A stretch of 64,000 nucleotides of DNA. Source: Pseudomonas ceruminis. Its GTDB lineage: Bacteria > Pseudomonadota > Gammaproteobacteria > Pseudomonadales > Pseudomonadaceae. The notes below the pieces were generated by a model, which was not told where the DNA came from, made no database searches, and saw nothing but the letters and a program-made list of their open reading frames with translations. Of the stretch, positions 1-8,174 are shown one piece after another. Position 1 is the first letter of the stretch. Each line of letters opens with the position of its first letter. Made by a program: the position numbers and the translations under genes. The stretch spans positions 102,854 to 166,853 of the forward strand of contig NZ_BQHW01000011.1 of NCBI RefSeq assembly GCF_021602025.1. Direction: 5' to 3'.

Positions 1-1435
1 TGTGGTAGAGGATGTACAGGCCATCGGCAGTGTTGGTGTGCCAATACCCGCCGCCCAGGGCGTCGAAGTCTCCGGCGTAGCGCAGCTCCATCACCCGCGT
101 GATGGGCAGCAGTTCGATGGCCAGGTCAAAGCCGACCTTGCGCAGGTCAGCCTGTGCCGCCACGGAGACATTGGCCGGGAACGCGGGGTTGTCATAAGTC
201 AGCAAGGTTGCGCCAAGCCGCTGGCCATTGCGGGTGCGAAAGCCTTCGGCGTCGCGGCCGGTCCAGCCGGCTGCATCGAGCAGGCGGCCAGCTTCGGCCG
301 GGTCGAAGGCCAGCGCATCGCGGGCCGACGGGTCGTAGCCAGGGGTGTTGACGGCAAGGAAGTCACCCTTGGCCAGGTATTGGCCAAAGCCGGAAATCCA
401 GGCCAGGCCGTCGCGGTCGATGGCCTTGGCCACGGCCTGGCGCACGCGCACGTCATCGAATGGCACGCGCTCGACATTGAACGTGAGGCTACGCGCCGGG
501 TTGCCCTTGCGGATACGGTTGCGCAGGGTCAGGGCGGGGTTGGCGCGAATGGCCGCAGCGTTCTGCGCCGGTGCGTCCAGGGCCATGTCGCTGTCGGCGG
601 CCTCCAGCGAGGTATAGCGGATCATCGCCTCAGGCACGTAGCTCAGTTCGATGCGCTGCAGGTAGGCCTCGCCCGCATGATTGATCGCCGGCGGCGCCCA
701 GTGGTAGCCGGCCCGTCGCTCGAAGCTGGCACTCTGCTCGCGCACCCAGTCGGTCAACACGAACGGCCCAGTACCGATGGGCTTGCTGGCGATGGTCCGG
801 GGCGCCTCGAGGATCTGCCGTGGTGAGATCATCCCCAGCCAGGCTTGCGACAGGACGTCTAGGAACGGTGCATACGGTGTGCGCAGGGTCGCCTCGAACG
901 TGTATTCATCCACCACCCTGCCCTGCAGATAGGGCGCGATGTAGGCGGCAGCCAGCGGCGACTTGGTTTTCGGGTCGCGCATGTGTTCCAGGTTGACCCG
1001 TACCGCCTCGGCATTGAAACGCTCCCCATCACTGAAGGTCACGTCATCGCGCAGGTGAAAGGTGTAGGTCAGGCCGTCGGCACTGATGTCCCAGCTTTTT
1101 GCCAGCCACGGTGTGAGGGTGCCGTCTTCGGCCTGGTACACCAGGCAATCGAAGAGGATGCGCCCCAGCCACTGGATGTTGCCGTGGGACAGTGCATGGA
1201 TATCGAAACTGCCAGCATCGCTCGCGGCCGACACCCGCAAGGTACCGCCGCGCCGGCCGACGCCCTGCTCGACGAAGTCGCTGGCGGGGTAGCGCATCAC
1301 CCCGTTGGCGACATACGTCGCCTCGCCTTTCAGGGTACTGGCGGTGTCCGGCGGGTTGGCCGGTGAGCAGGCGGCGAGCAGCAGCGCGCCGGCCAGTGCG
1401 CCGTGACGGATGAGGTGCCGCATCGGCCCGGCCAT
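1..1435 (-). CDS. ABC transporter substrate-binding lipoprotein, family 5 (partial, C-terminus outside window)
   Basis: This is a periplasmic solute-binding protein of the DppA/NikA/OppA type that would deliver a peptide, metal chelate or similar solute to an ABC permease. The reading frame is open from 1435 to the window edge, about 478 codons, so the extreme C-terminus is missing. The N-terminus has a hydrophobic stretch ending in the lipobox LAAC (Cys at about residue 23), predicting a lipoprotein rather than a free protein. Family 5 features follow: GGTLRVS, then LTPWLAKSWDISADGLTYTFHLRDDVTFSDG, here read as the usual 'degree of completion' segment, and RQAVAKAIDRDG. Its ATG (1435-1433) overlaps the stop of the upstream TonB receptor (TGATG), so the two are translationally coupled and likely share a substrate. 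An internal ATG at 1423 is an alternative start. Permease and ATPase genes would be expected to the left of the window. Confidence 0.88.
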   Translation of the reverse strand, partial: MAGPMRHLIRHGALAGALLLAACSPANPPDTASTLKGEATYVANGVMRYPASDFVEQGVGRRGGTLRVSAASDAGSFDIHALSHGNIQWLGRILFDCLVYQAEDGTLTPWLAKSWDISADGLTYTFHLRDDVTFSDGERFNAEAVRVNLEHMRDPKTKSPLAAAYIAPYLQGRVVDEYTFEATLRTPYAPFLDVLSQAWLGMISPRQILEAPRTIASKPIGTGPFVLTDWVREQSASFERRAGYHWAPPAINHAGEAYLQRIELSYVPEAMIRYTSLEAADSDMALDAPAQNAAAIRANPALTLRNRIRKGNPARSLTFNVERVPFDDVRVRQAVAKAIDRDGLAWISGFGQYLAKGDFLAVNTPGYDPSARDALAFDPAEAGRLLDAAGWTGRDAEGFRTRNGQRLGATLLTYDNPAFPANVSVAAQADLRKVGFDLAIELLPITRVMELRYAGDFDALGGGYWHTNTADGLYILYH

Positions 1436-3534
1436 CAGAAACGGAACGCCACGCCGGTGGTCACCGAGAAGGCGTCCCCCGGATAGAAGTTCGCCGAATC
1501 TCGGCCGTTGGCGTTGTAGGCGGTGTTGGCCGCGCTGGTGTAGCGCTCGTCGGTGATGTTGCGCAGGTCGGCGAACACCTCCCACTTCTTGCTCGGCGCC
1601 TGGTAGCCGACCTTGGCGCCCCACAGCACATACGACGGTGCCTGCCAGGTGTTGGCGTAGTCGATGTAGTAGCTCGACGCGGCGCGCAGGTTGAGCGAGG
1701 CATAGAAGCCGCTGGCCTGGCGATAGGCCAGCTCGGCCTGGTACACCTGGCGCGGCAGGCTAGGCAACTCGTTGCCGCCGAACGTGTCGTCGTGGCGGTA
1801 GTGGAAGTCGTTGAGCGTGTATGCCTGGCGCAGGTCGAGGGTATCGCCGTTGGCACCGGCCCAGAGCAGTGCACTGAGCCCGGCTTCGATGCCCTGGTGG
1901 ATAGTCGGGCTGGCGTTGGAGGTGGCGGTGAGTTGGTCTTGCGTGGCGCTGGCCTGGCGCACTACCACGGTCAGCAGCTCTTTTTGCACCCACGAGCGGT
2001 ACAGGGTCAGGCTGCCGTCGAAGATGCCATGGCTGCCGCGTACACCGACCTCGAAGGTGGTGGCCTTCTGTGGCCGCACGTCATACAGGAACGGATTGCT
2101 GGTGCTGCCCAACTGCCAAGTCACCGGTGGGTCGATGCTACGGCTGACGTTGCTGAACACAGTGAATTCGGGGTTGATCTGGTAACGCAGGCCCAGGCGC
2201 GGGGCCAGATCGTTCTCCACGTACTCGACGCTGGTGGGGAAATGACTGGGGTTGGGAGTGGTCAGCGTGGTGCCTTCGATCTCGGCCTTGCGACGGATAT
2301 TGATGAACGACAGGCCCGAGGACAGCCACAGGTCATCGGCCAGTTGCAACTCATTGGCGAAGGTCAGCACGGTGTCGCGCGAGCCGGTGTAGTTGGTTTC
2401 CTGAATTTTCGCGTCAGTGGCGCGGCTATGGGACTTCACATCGGCCAGGTAAGCACGGGTGTTGCTGAAGATGACGCTGCTCTCGCTGGGGAGGCCGAGG
2501 AAGCGGTCGCCGGTGCGCAGGTAGCGCAGGCTCAGGCTGATGTCCTTGGAGCGCCAGTCCTGCGGCGCCACGGCGTAGCGCCAACCATTGAGCAACGGGT
2601 AGTTGTTGTACGCGGCGCCCACCTCGAGCGTGTTGCCGTCATCGAAGGTGTAGGTGGTCTTGTTACCGATGAAGGTGGTGCCGTCCTTGCGCCGCCCAGT
2701 CGGTACCAGGTTGCTGCGCGGGTCATGCTTGAGCTGCTGGCGGGTCAGCGTGTTGCCATTGATCAACTGCTCTTCGCGGTACTTGAGGAACAGCCGCGTC
2801 TGGAGTTTGGGGCTGAACACATGGCCGAAGTTGGCGGCGATGCCACGGCCCTCGTTGCTGGCGTGGTCCTGATAACCGTCACGTTCGTTGTGCAGCACGT
2901 TGATGTAGTAGTCGCTGTCGCCCACCACACCGCCGGTGCTCAGCTGCTGCTTGCGGTACCCGTAGCTGCCCACTTCGAAACGGGCGTAGTTGCCCGGGTC
3001 GGTGCGCCCGGTCTTGCTGACCATGTTGATCGCCCCACCCAATGACAGTGCGGCGTACTGGTAGGCGTTGGCGCCGTAGAGCACTTCGGTGTGGTCCACC
3101 GCCTGCATGTCGAGGAAGTCTTCCTGGGTGCCGCCAGGGCCGGTTATCGGCAGGCCGTCGAAGAGGAACTTGGTGCCCAGCACGTAGCCTTGGTAGAAGG
3201 TGTTGAGGCCCGAGCCGCGGATCGAGATCTTGTTGGCGGCGGTGCCGCTGGTGCCTTGGGCGAAAACCCCTGGTTGCAAGGCCAGCACATCTTCGGCGTT
3301 GGCCGCACGGCCCTGCTCGACTTGGCGGTTGTCGACTACCGCGGTGTTGCCCGCCACCTTCTGCAGGCGCTTCTGGTCCTGCTGCGCGCCGGTGGCCGCC
3401 GCGCCGGTAACGGTCACAGTGTCCAGGGTGGATTCTGCTGCGCTCGCCACGGTTGGCCAGAGCAGTGTCAGTAACACCGGCAAGCTGGCGGCTGTGGCCA
3501 GATGATGACTGTATGGTCGAACTTTCGCACGCAC
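1435..3534 (-). CDS. TonB-dependent outer-membrane receptor (receptor A of divergent pair)
   Basis: Outer-membrane active transporter, about 699 residues with the GTG start at 3534. I chose that start because GGGAG lies just ahead of it and it begins directly before a signal peptide ending TVASAA; the frame is open further upstream to 3681 but without signal-like sequence. After cleavage comes a TonB box-like segment (TLDTVTVTG), a plug domain with KISIRGSG and a GLPITGPGGT loop, and a beta barrel that ends in aromatic F (VAFRF). It is clearly paralogous to the divergent receptor at 3967: shared blocks include ISIRGSG, KFLFDGLP, TGPGGT, SIDPP and SHGIFDGSL. The ligand is unknown. Coupling to a peptide-type binding protein and a sigma-54 type promoter suggest a nitrogen- or sulfur-source compound rather than an ordinary ferric siderophore. 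Confidence 0.9.
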   Translation of the reverse strand: MRAKVRPYSHHLATAASLPVLLTLLWPTVASAAESTLDTVTVTGAAATGAQQDQKRLQKVAGNTAVVDNRQVEQGRAANAEDVLALQPGVFAQGTSGTAANKISIRGSGLNTFYQGYVLGTKFLFDGLPITGPGGTQEDFLDMQAVDHTEVLYGANAYQYAALSLGGAINMVSKTGRTDPGNYARFEVGSYGYRKQQLSTGGVVGDSDYYINVLHNERDGYQDHASNEGRGIAANFGHVFSPKLQTRLFLKYREEQLINGNTLTRQQLKHDPRSNLVPTGRRKDGTTFIGNKTTYTFDDGNTLEVGAAYNNYPLLNGWRYAVAPQDWRSKDISLSLRYLRTGDRFLGLPSESSVIFSNTRAYLADVKSHSRATDAKIQETNYTGSRDTVLTFANELQLADDLWLSSGLSFINIRRKAEIEGTTLTTPNPSHFPTSVEYVENDLAPRLGLRYQINPEFTVFSNVSRSIDPPVTWQLGSTSNPFLYDVRPQKATTFEVGVRGSHGIFDGSLTLYRSWVQKELLTVVVRQASATQDQLTATSNASPTIHQGIEAGLSALLWAGANGDTLDLRQAYTLNDFHYRHDDTFGGNELPSLPRQVYQAELAYRQASGFYASLNLRAASSYYIDYANTWQAPSYVLWGAKVGYQAPSKKWEVFADLRNITDERYTSAANTAYNANGRDSANFYPGDAFSVTTGVAFRF

Positions 3535-3611
3535 TGCAAGTACTCCCTTTATATATAAGGCTGATATTCGCGCTACCTGCGAAGATCGCCGTAATGCTCT
3601 GCCAGGGATAT

Positions 3612-3628
3612 TGCAGTTGTCGTGCCAG
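3612..3628 (-). promoter_or_regulatory. Sigma-54 (RpoN) -24/-12 promoter for receptor A
   Basis: On the minus strand this reads CTGGCACGACAACTGCA. It has the invariant GG and GC separated by exactly 10 nt and one mismatch to TGGCAC-N5-TTGCA. The predicted start of transcription is near 3601, giving a 67-nt leader to the GTG at 3534. The divergent receptor has an equivalent element in mirror position, which makes chance unlikely. Confidence 0.65.
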
Positions 3629-3767
3629 CCTTTTTCCGCCTTTTTACGGGTGTTTCCCCACGGTTCACTTTCGTCTGCCAAACAAACTGTTTAGCCAGTG
3701 TTGCAAGCACAACATCAGCGACGCCAAAACCCCCGTAGCAAGGGGCTTTCATTTGGTAATTTGCATA

Positions 3768-3814
3768 TAACAACGACTGTTAGCAAACCAACAGCCGCAC
3801 AACAAAAGTTGTTG
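3768..3814. promoter_or_regulatory. Tandem inverted repeats, candidate enhancer (UAS) for a sigma-54 activator
   Basis: Two copies of the same inverted repeat, YAACA-N5-TGTTR, lie at 3768-3782 and 3800-3814. Their centres are 32 bp apart, about three helical turns, so they face the same side of the DNA. They sit between the two divergent -24/-12 elements, about 96 and 128 bp upstream of the predicted rightward start and about 174 and 206 bp upstream of the leftward one. That is the usual distance for bacterial enhancer-binding proteins. A weaker related repeat (TGTTG-N6-CAACA) is at 3699-3714 and AAACA-N3-TGTTT is at 3680-3692. The rest of the 432-bp gap (3535-3966) has no gene. Confidence 0.5.
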
Positions 3815-3876
3815 CCCTGTTCACTGCCTTACTTAAAACACGCGACAAAACCCGCAACTTACGGCCGTATGCCAGC

Positions 3877-3892
3877 TGGCACAGAAACTGCT
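3877..3892 (+). promoter_or_regulatory. Sigma-54 (RpoN) -24/-12 promoter for receptor B
   Basis: TGGCACAGAAACTGCT has GG and GC separated by 10 nt and one mismatch to the consensus TGGCAC-N5-TTGCT. Predicted transcription starts near 3903, leaving a 64-nt leader to the ATG at 3967, nearly the same as for the divergent receptor. Confidence 0.65.
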
Positions 3893-3966
3893 CTACCCTG
3901 CCCTGACAGGCCTGACTATTCCCATAGAGCGCCGAGGACCTACGATGACTTTCAAGGAATACAAAG

Positions 3967-6078
3967 ATGCGTGCGATTCATCCTCATCCCTTGCGCCTGG
4001 CTATCCGCCACGCCGCCCTGGCCAGCGTGGCCACGGCCCTGCTGGCCCCGGTCACGGTGCTGGCCGCTGACCAGACCCTGGGCACGGTCACCGTGCAAGG
4101 CGCCAAGCAGACCCAAGTGCAACAGGCCGCCAGTGCCCTGGCCGAAGTCCCCGGTGGCACGAGCGTGGTCGACAGCGAAGAAGTGGCCAAGGGCCGCACC
4201 GCCACCCTGCAGGACACCTTGGGTTACCAGCCCGGTGTATTCGTGCAGAGCACCGGCGGCAACGATGCGGCAAAGATCTCGATCCGCGGCTCGGGTGCCA
4301 ACACCTCGCCAGGCTATTTCCGCGAGGGCATCAAGTTTCTCTTCGACGGCCTGCCGCTGACGGGACCGGGCGGCACCCCCTACGAATTCCTCAATGCCAG
4401 TGGCGTCAACTACACCGAGATCCTGCGCGGGGGCAACGCCTTCCAATACGGAGCGTTGTCCCTGGGTGGCGCGGTGAACTTCGTCAACCACAGCGGCTAC
4501 ACTGCCCCCGGGCTGCGCGTGCGCGCTGAAGCTGGCAGTTACCACTACCAGAAGCAGAGCATCAGCTATGGCGGTGTGGAAGGTGACCTGGACTACTACC
4601 TGCAGGCCGACAACTACCGCAACGAAGGCTATCGCGACTACAGCCTGTCGAAGAGCTCCGGCATCGTTGCCAATGCCGGCTACCGCTTCAGCCCGAAACT
4701 TGAAACCCGTCTGCTGCTGCGCTACCGCGATGAAACCCACAACGACCCCAGCGCCACGACCCTGGACGCGGCCCTGCACCACAACCGCCGCGCCAGTGCC
4801 ACTGCCGAAAGCAGCGGTGCCGGGGCCCGTCGCCCCGGTAGCATCTGGCTGGGCAGCAAGACCACGTACACCTTCGACGACGACGCGCGCCTGACCGTGG
4901 GCCTGTCGTACCACGACTACCGCCACACCAATAGCCCGCGCAGCCCGAGCAACCCCAGCTACTGGGACTGGCACGACCTCGGCCTGCTGTTGGGCTATGA
5001 CCGCGTCGACACCTTGTTCGGCCATGAAAGCCGCAGCAACATTGCCTTCACCTCCACACAGCACCTGCGCGGCGGGGTGAACTCGGCCAACGACGACAAG
5101 GTGTCGCTGAAGAAGGTCAACTACAAGGGCTCTTTCGACCGCGTGATCGCACTGGGCAACGACCTCAACCTGGTCGACAACCTGTGGCTGACCAGCGGTG
5201 TGTCGTTCGTCAACGTGCGGCGCGACGTCGACATCGACTACGCGGTGAACCGCAACACCACCGCCTTCCCGCAGCATGTGGACTATGACAACTGGAGCGT
5301 CGCGCCGCGCATTGGCCTGCGCTATGAGTTCAGCCCGAACCTGCAGGTGTTCACCAACTTCAGCCGCAGCATCGACCCGCCCGCTTCATGGGAGTATTCC
5401 GGCTCTGGTCCAACCCTGCCGTACATCCGCCCGCTGGTGGAACAGAAGGGCAACACCTTCGAGGTCGGCATCAAGGGCTCGCATGGCATTTTCGATGGCA
5501 GCCTGGCGCTGTACCGCTCGTGGATCCACGACGAGTTGCTGAACGTGCAGATCATCCCCGCCACGTCCAACGCGGCGGCGGTCACCGGAGCGTTCAATGC
5601 CTCGCCGACCATCCACCAGGGTATCGAGGCCGGCCTTAACACCCGTCTGTGGGAAAACCCCCAGGGCGACCTGGTACGTTGGCGCCAGGTGTATACCTAC
5701 AACGACTTCTATTACCGGCATGACGACACCTTCGGCGACAACCAACTGCCGGGGGTGCCCAAGCACATCTACCAGGGCGAACTGCAATACCAGGACCACA
5801 GCGGCTGGTACACCGGGGTGAATGTGCAGTCGGCATCGCGCACGGCGGTGGATTACGCCAACAGCCTGTATGCGCCGTCGTACACCATCTGGGGGGCGAA
5901 CGTGGGCTACGAAGCGCCCAAGGGCAACTGGAAGGTTTCGCTGGACCTGAAGAACCTGGCCAACAAGGCCTACGTGACGGCGGTCTCGCCCGTGTACAAC
6001 GCACAGGGGCAGGACACGGCGTCGTTCTGGCCGGGTGACGGGATCGGGGCGTACGTCGGCGTGGAGGTCCGCTACTGA
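3967..6078 (+). CDS. TonB-dependent outer-membrane receptor (receptor B of divergent pair)
   Basis: A 703-residue outer-membrane transporter. The ATG at 3967 has an AAGGA ribosome site. It is followed by a signal peptide ending TVLAA, a TonB-box-like segment (TLGTVTVQG), the plug (KISIRGSG, KFLFDGLPLTGPGGTP, LSLGGAVNFV) and a barrel ending in YVGVEVRY with a terminal aromatic residue. It is a paralogue of the receptor at 1435-3534, from a duplication and divergence in place: many blocks are identical and both barrels end in related FSVTTGV/IGAYVGV strands. No other transport gene follows in the same direction, since the next gene is a glutathione transferase. This receptor may therefore feed the same periplasmic binding protein as its partner but with a different ligand variant. 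Confidence 0.9.
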   Translation: MRAIHPHPLRLAIRHAALASVATALLAPVTVLAADQTLGTVTVQGAKQTQVQQAASALAEVPGGTSVVDSEEVAKGRTATLQDTLGYQPGVFVQSTGGNDAAKISIRGSGANTSPGYFREGIKFLFDGLPLTGPGGTPYEFLNASGVNYTEILRGGNAFQYGALSLGGAVNFVNHSGYTAPGLRVRAEAGSYHYQKQSISYGGVEGDLDYYLQADNYRNEGYRDYSLSKSSGIVANAGYRFSPKLETRLLLRYRDETHNDPSATTLDAALHHNRRASATAESSGAGARRPGSIWLGSKTTYTFDDDARLTVGLSYHDYRHTNSPRSPSNPSYWDWHDLGLLLGYDRVDTLFGHESRSNIAFTSTQHLRGGVNSANDDKVSLKKVNYKGSFDRVIALGNDLNLVDNLWLTSGVSFVNVRRDVDIDYAVNRNTTAFPQHVDYDNWSVAPRIGLRYEFSPNLQVFTNFSRSIDPPASWEYSGSGPTLPYIRPLVEQKGNTFEVGIKGSHGIFDGSLALYRSWIHDELLNVQIIPATSNAAAVTGAFNASPTIHQGIEAGLNTRLWENPQGDLVRWRQVYTYNDFYYRHDDTFGDNQLPGVPKHIYQGELQYQDHSGWYTGVNVQSASRTAVDYANSLYAPSYTIWGANVGYEAPKGNWKVSLDLKNLANKAYVTAVSPVYNAQGQDTASFWPGDGIGAYVGVEVRY

Positions 6079-6153
6079 CCGCTGCGCAATTCGCGCTTGA
6101 CCGAGGAAGGGCCGTGGTTGACGATCGGCTCTTCCCGGCAAAGGACCAACAGC

Positions 6154-6777
6154 ATGTTACGGATATTAGGCAGAGCGTCTTCCATCAATGTGCGCAAGGT
6201 CTTGTGGGCGTGCACCGAGTTCGATGTCCCGTTCGAACGCGAAGACTGGGGCACAGGCTACCAGCCCACCGATACGCCTCAGTTCCTGGCACTGAACCCC
6301 AATGCCATGGTGCCAGTGGTCCAGGATGGCGACTTCACCCTGTGGGAGTCCAACACCATCATCCGCTACCTTGCCACACGCTACGGCGAGGCGGCCTTCT
6401 ACCCGACCGAAGCACGCGCCAGGGCAGGCGTGGATCAGTGGATCGACTGGCAGGCCTCGGACCTGAACCGCTCGTGGAGCTACGCGTTCATGTCGCTGGT
6501 GCGCCATTCACCGGCCCACCAGGACCCTCAGGCCCTCGCCGAGGGGTGCGCACAGTGGTCGCATTACATGCACATACTTGACCGGCAATTGGCCCTGACC
6601 GGAGCCTATGTGGCCGGAGGGCGGTTCACCCTGGCCGACATCCCCATCGGCCTGTCGGTGAACCGCTGGTTCGAGACACCTTTGGAGCACCCGCCTCTGC
6701 CGGCTGTACGCGACTATTACGAGCGGCTGAGCGAGCGCCCGGGTTTTCTGGCCCATGGACGCAACGGCATGGCTTAA
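6154..6777 (+). CDS. Glutathione S-transferase family protein
   Basis: Cytosolic GST of 207 residues. The ATG at 6154 has AAGGA 8 nt upstream; the frame is open 57 nt further 5', but that segment does not fit the fold. The N-terminal thioredoxin-like domain starts [18 protein letters not shown], where the serine pair near residue 10 is the likely glutathione-activating site (Ser-type, as in beta/theta-like bacterial GSTs). It contains the NPNAMVPVV cis-proline motif and the [10 protein letters not shown] motif that binds the gamma-glutamyl part. The all-helical C-terminal domain has the [10 protein letters not shown]-capping box. The substrate is unknown. It stands alone, convergent with the MFS gene. 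Confidence 0.9.
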   Translation: MLRILGRASSINVRKVLWACTEFDVPFEREDWGTGYQPTDTPQFLALNPNAMVPVVQDGDFTLWESNTIIRYLATRYGEAAFYPTEARARAGVDQWIDWQASDLNRSWSYAFMSLVRHSPAHQDPQALAEGCAQWSHYMHILDRQLALTGAYVAGGRFTLADIPIGLSVNRWFETPLEHPPLPAVRDYYERLSERPGFLAHGRNGMA

Positions 6778-6824
6778 GCCGGTGAGGGCAATGCCGCGCT
6801 CGCAAATGAATTGACAGCCTACCT

Positions 6825-6885
6825 CCCACGCCCACAGCGATTTGCGTCAACGTTCAGACGTTGTCGCAAATCGCTGTGGCGTGGG
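6825..6885. terminator. Long hairpin between convergent genes, likely bidirectional terminator
   Basis: Arms 6825-6846 and 6865-6885 are complementary over about 21 bp with a single one-base bulge and an 18-nt loop. It lies between the stops of the GST and MFS genes. No strong T-tract follows on either side, so it may also act as an mRNA 3'-end stabiliser. A 14-nt near-direct repeat (GCGCTCGCAAATGAA and GCGCTGCAAATGAA) flanks the hairpin on both sides. Confidence 0.6.
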
Positions 6886-6912
6886 CGCTGCAAATGAACG
6901 TGTTGCGGTGGT

Positions 6913-8079
6913 CTATGACAGTTGGCTTGCCAGTGCCTGGGGCCGAGCGCGCCAGGCAACGGTCAACACCAGACCCAGCCCTGCCATCAACGCCCCGGCC
7001 CAGGAAATCGCCGGATACCCCAGCCCGGCATTGATCACCGCTCCCCCCAGCGCAGCACCGATGGCATTGCCCAGGTTGAAGGCACCGATGTTCACCGCCG
7101 AAGCCAGGTTTGGCGCCTCTTTGGCAGCCTCCATCACACGCATCTGCAGCGGCGGTACCAGAGCAAAGCTGGCAGCACCCCAGACCAGAATCGCCACGGC
7201 CGTCGGCAGCGGCCAGCCCAGCAGCAGCGGGAACACCAGCAACACGGCGATCAGCACGGCCAGCGAGACAATCAACGTTCTGTCCACCGAGCGGTCCGCC
7301 GCCTTGCCGCCCCACACGTTGCCAAAGGTCAGGCCCACACCGAACAGCACCAGCATGGCCGTGATAAAGGTGGTAGAAGCCTGGGCCTCGCTGTGCAGGA
7401 TTGGCGCGATATAGGTGAACACGGTGAACATCGCACTGGAACCAACCACCGTCAGCGCCAACGCCGACAGCACCGGCCCACGCCCCAGCACGCGGATTTC
7501 GGCCATGGCACCACCGCTTTCTGGCAGCGGCAGGTTGGGCAAGGCAAACCACAGCGCTGTCATCGTCACCAACCCCAGGCCGGCAATGCCCCAGAACGCG
7601 GTGCGCCAACCCAGCAGCTCACCAAACCAGGTGGCCAGCGGCACACCGCCGATGGTGGCCAGTGTCAGCCCCATGAACATGGCAGCGACCGCTCCGGCAC
7701 GTTTCTCGGGGGGCACTACACTGGCCGCGACGATAGAGCCGACACCAAAAAACGCGCCGTGGTTGAGCGAGGTCACGACACGGGCGATCAGCAGGCTCTG
7801 GTAGTCAGTGGCCAGTGCCGACATCAGGTTGCCCAAGGTGAAGATGGCCATCAGCCCGATCAGCAGGTAACGCCGAGGGACCTTGCCGGTGGTCAAGGTC
7901 ATCAGCGGGGCGCCGATCAGCACGCCGATCGCATAGGCACTGACCAGCAGGCCCGCTGCAGGGATCGATACGCCAAGGTCGTTGGCGATACTGGGCAACA
8001 TGCCCATGGGGGCGAACTCGGTGACACCGATGCCGAAGGCACCGACGGCGAGTGCGACGAGAGGTGGATTGATGCGCAT
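6913..8079 (-). CDS. MFS transporter, DHA1/AraJ-like efflux permease
   Basis: Inner-membrane permease of 388 residues with about 12 hydrophobic segments. The start at 8079 is set by AAGGAG seven bases upstream; the longer frame to 8172 has no ribosome site. It opens MRINPPLVALAVGAFGIGVTEF, typical of the AraJ/YdhP/arabinose-efflux group. It carries the MFS loop motif between TM2 and TM3 (GAPLMTLTTGKVPRR). Family members export sugars or drugs; the substrate here is unknown. It is transcribed divergently from the LysR gene at 8175 with a 95-bp shared control region, so that regulator probably controls it. Confidence 0.88.
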   Translation of the reverse strand: MRINPPLVALAVGAFGIGVTEFAPMGMLPSIANDLGVSIPAAGLLVSAYAIGVLIGAPLMTLTTGKVPRRYLLIGLMAIFTLGNLMSALATDYQSLLIARVVTSLNHGAFFGVGSIVAASVVPPEKRAGAVAAMFMGLTLATIGGVPLATWFGELLGWRTAFWGIAGLGLVTMTALWFALPNLPLPESGGAMAEIRVLGRGPVLSALALTVVGSSAMFTVFTYIAPILHSEAQASTTFITAMLVLFGVGLTFGNVWGGKAADRSVDRTLIVSLAVLIAVLLVFPLLLGWPLPTAVAILVWGAASFALVPPLQMRVMEAAKEAPNLASAVNIGAFNLGNAIGAALGGAVINAGLGYPAISWAGALMAGLGLVLTVAWRARPQALASQLS

Positions 8080-8174
8080 GGAAGTGCTCCTTATCTGTGC
8101 GTGGAATGCTACGATTCGCGCTTTGAAAGCACTAGACCGCTTTTCTGGCAACCACCTTTGCGCAAGGGGCACAA

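Noticed and set aside
1792-3045. Plus-strand open frame of 417 codons
   Set aside because: It is the antisense shadow of the TonB receptor gene; low-complexity V/A/G/Q-rich product, no ribosome site, and the minus strand encodes a clear receptor.
3535-3966. Fur box before the TonB receptors
   Set aside because: No GATAATGATAATCATTATC-like sequence is visible; the sigma-54 elements fit better.
3952-5277. Minus-strand open frame of 441 codons
   Set aside because: Antisense shadow of receptor B caused by high GC codon bias; product is Val/Ala-rich without domain signals.
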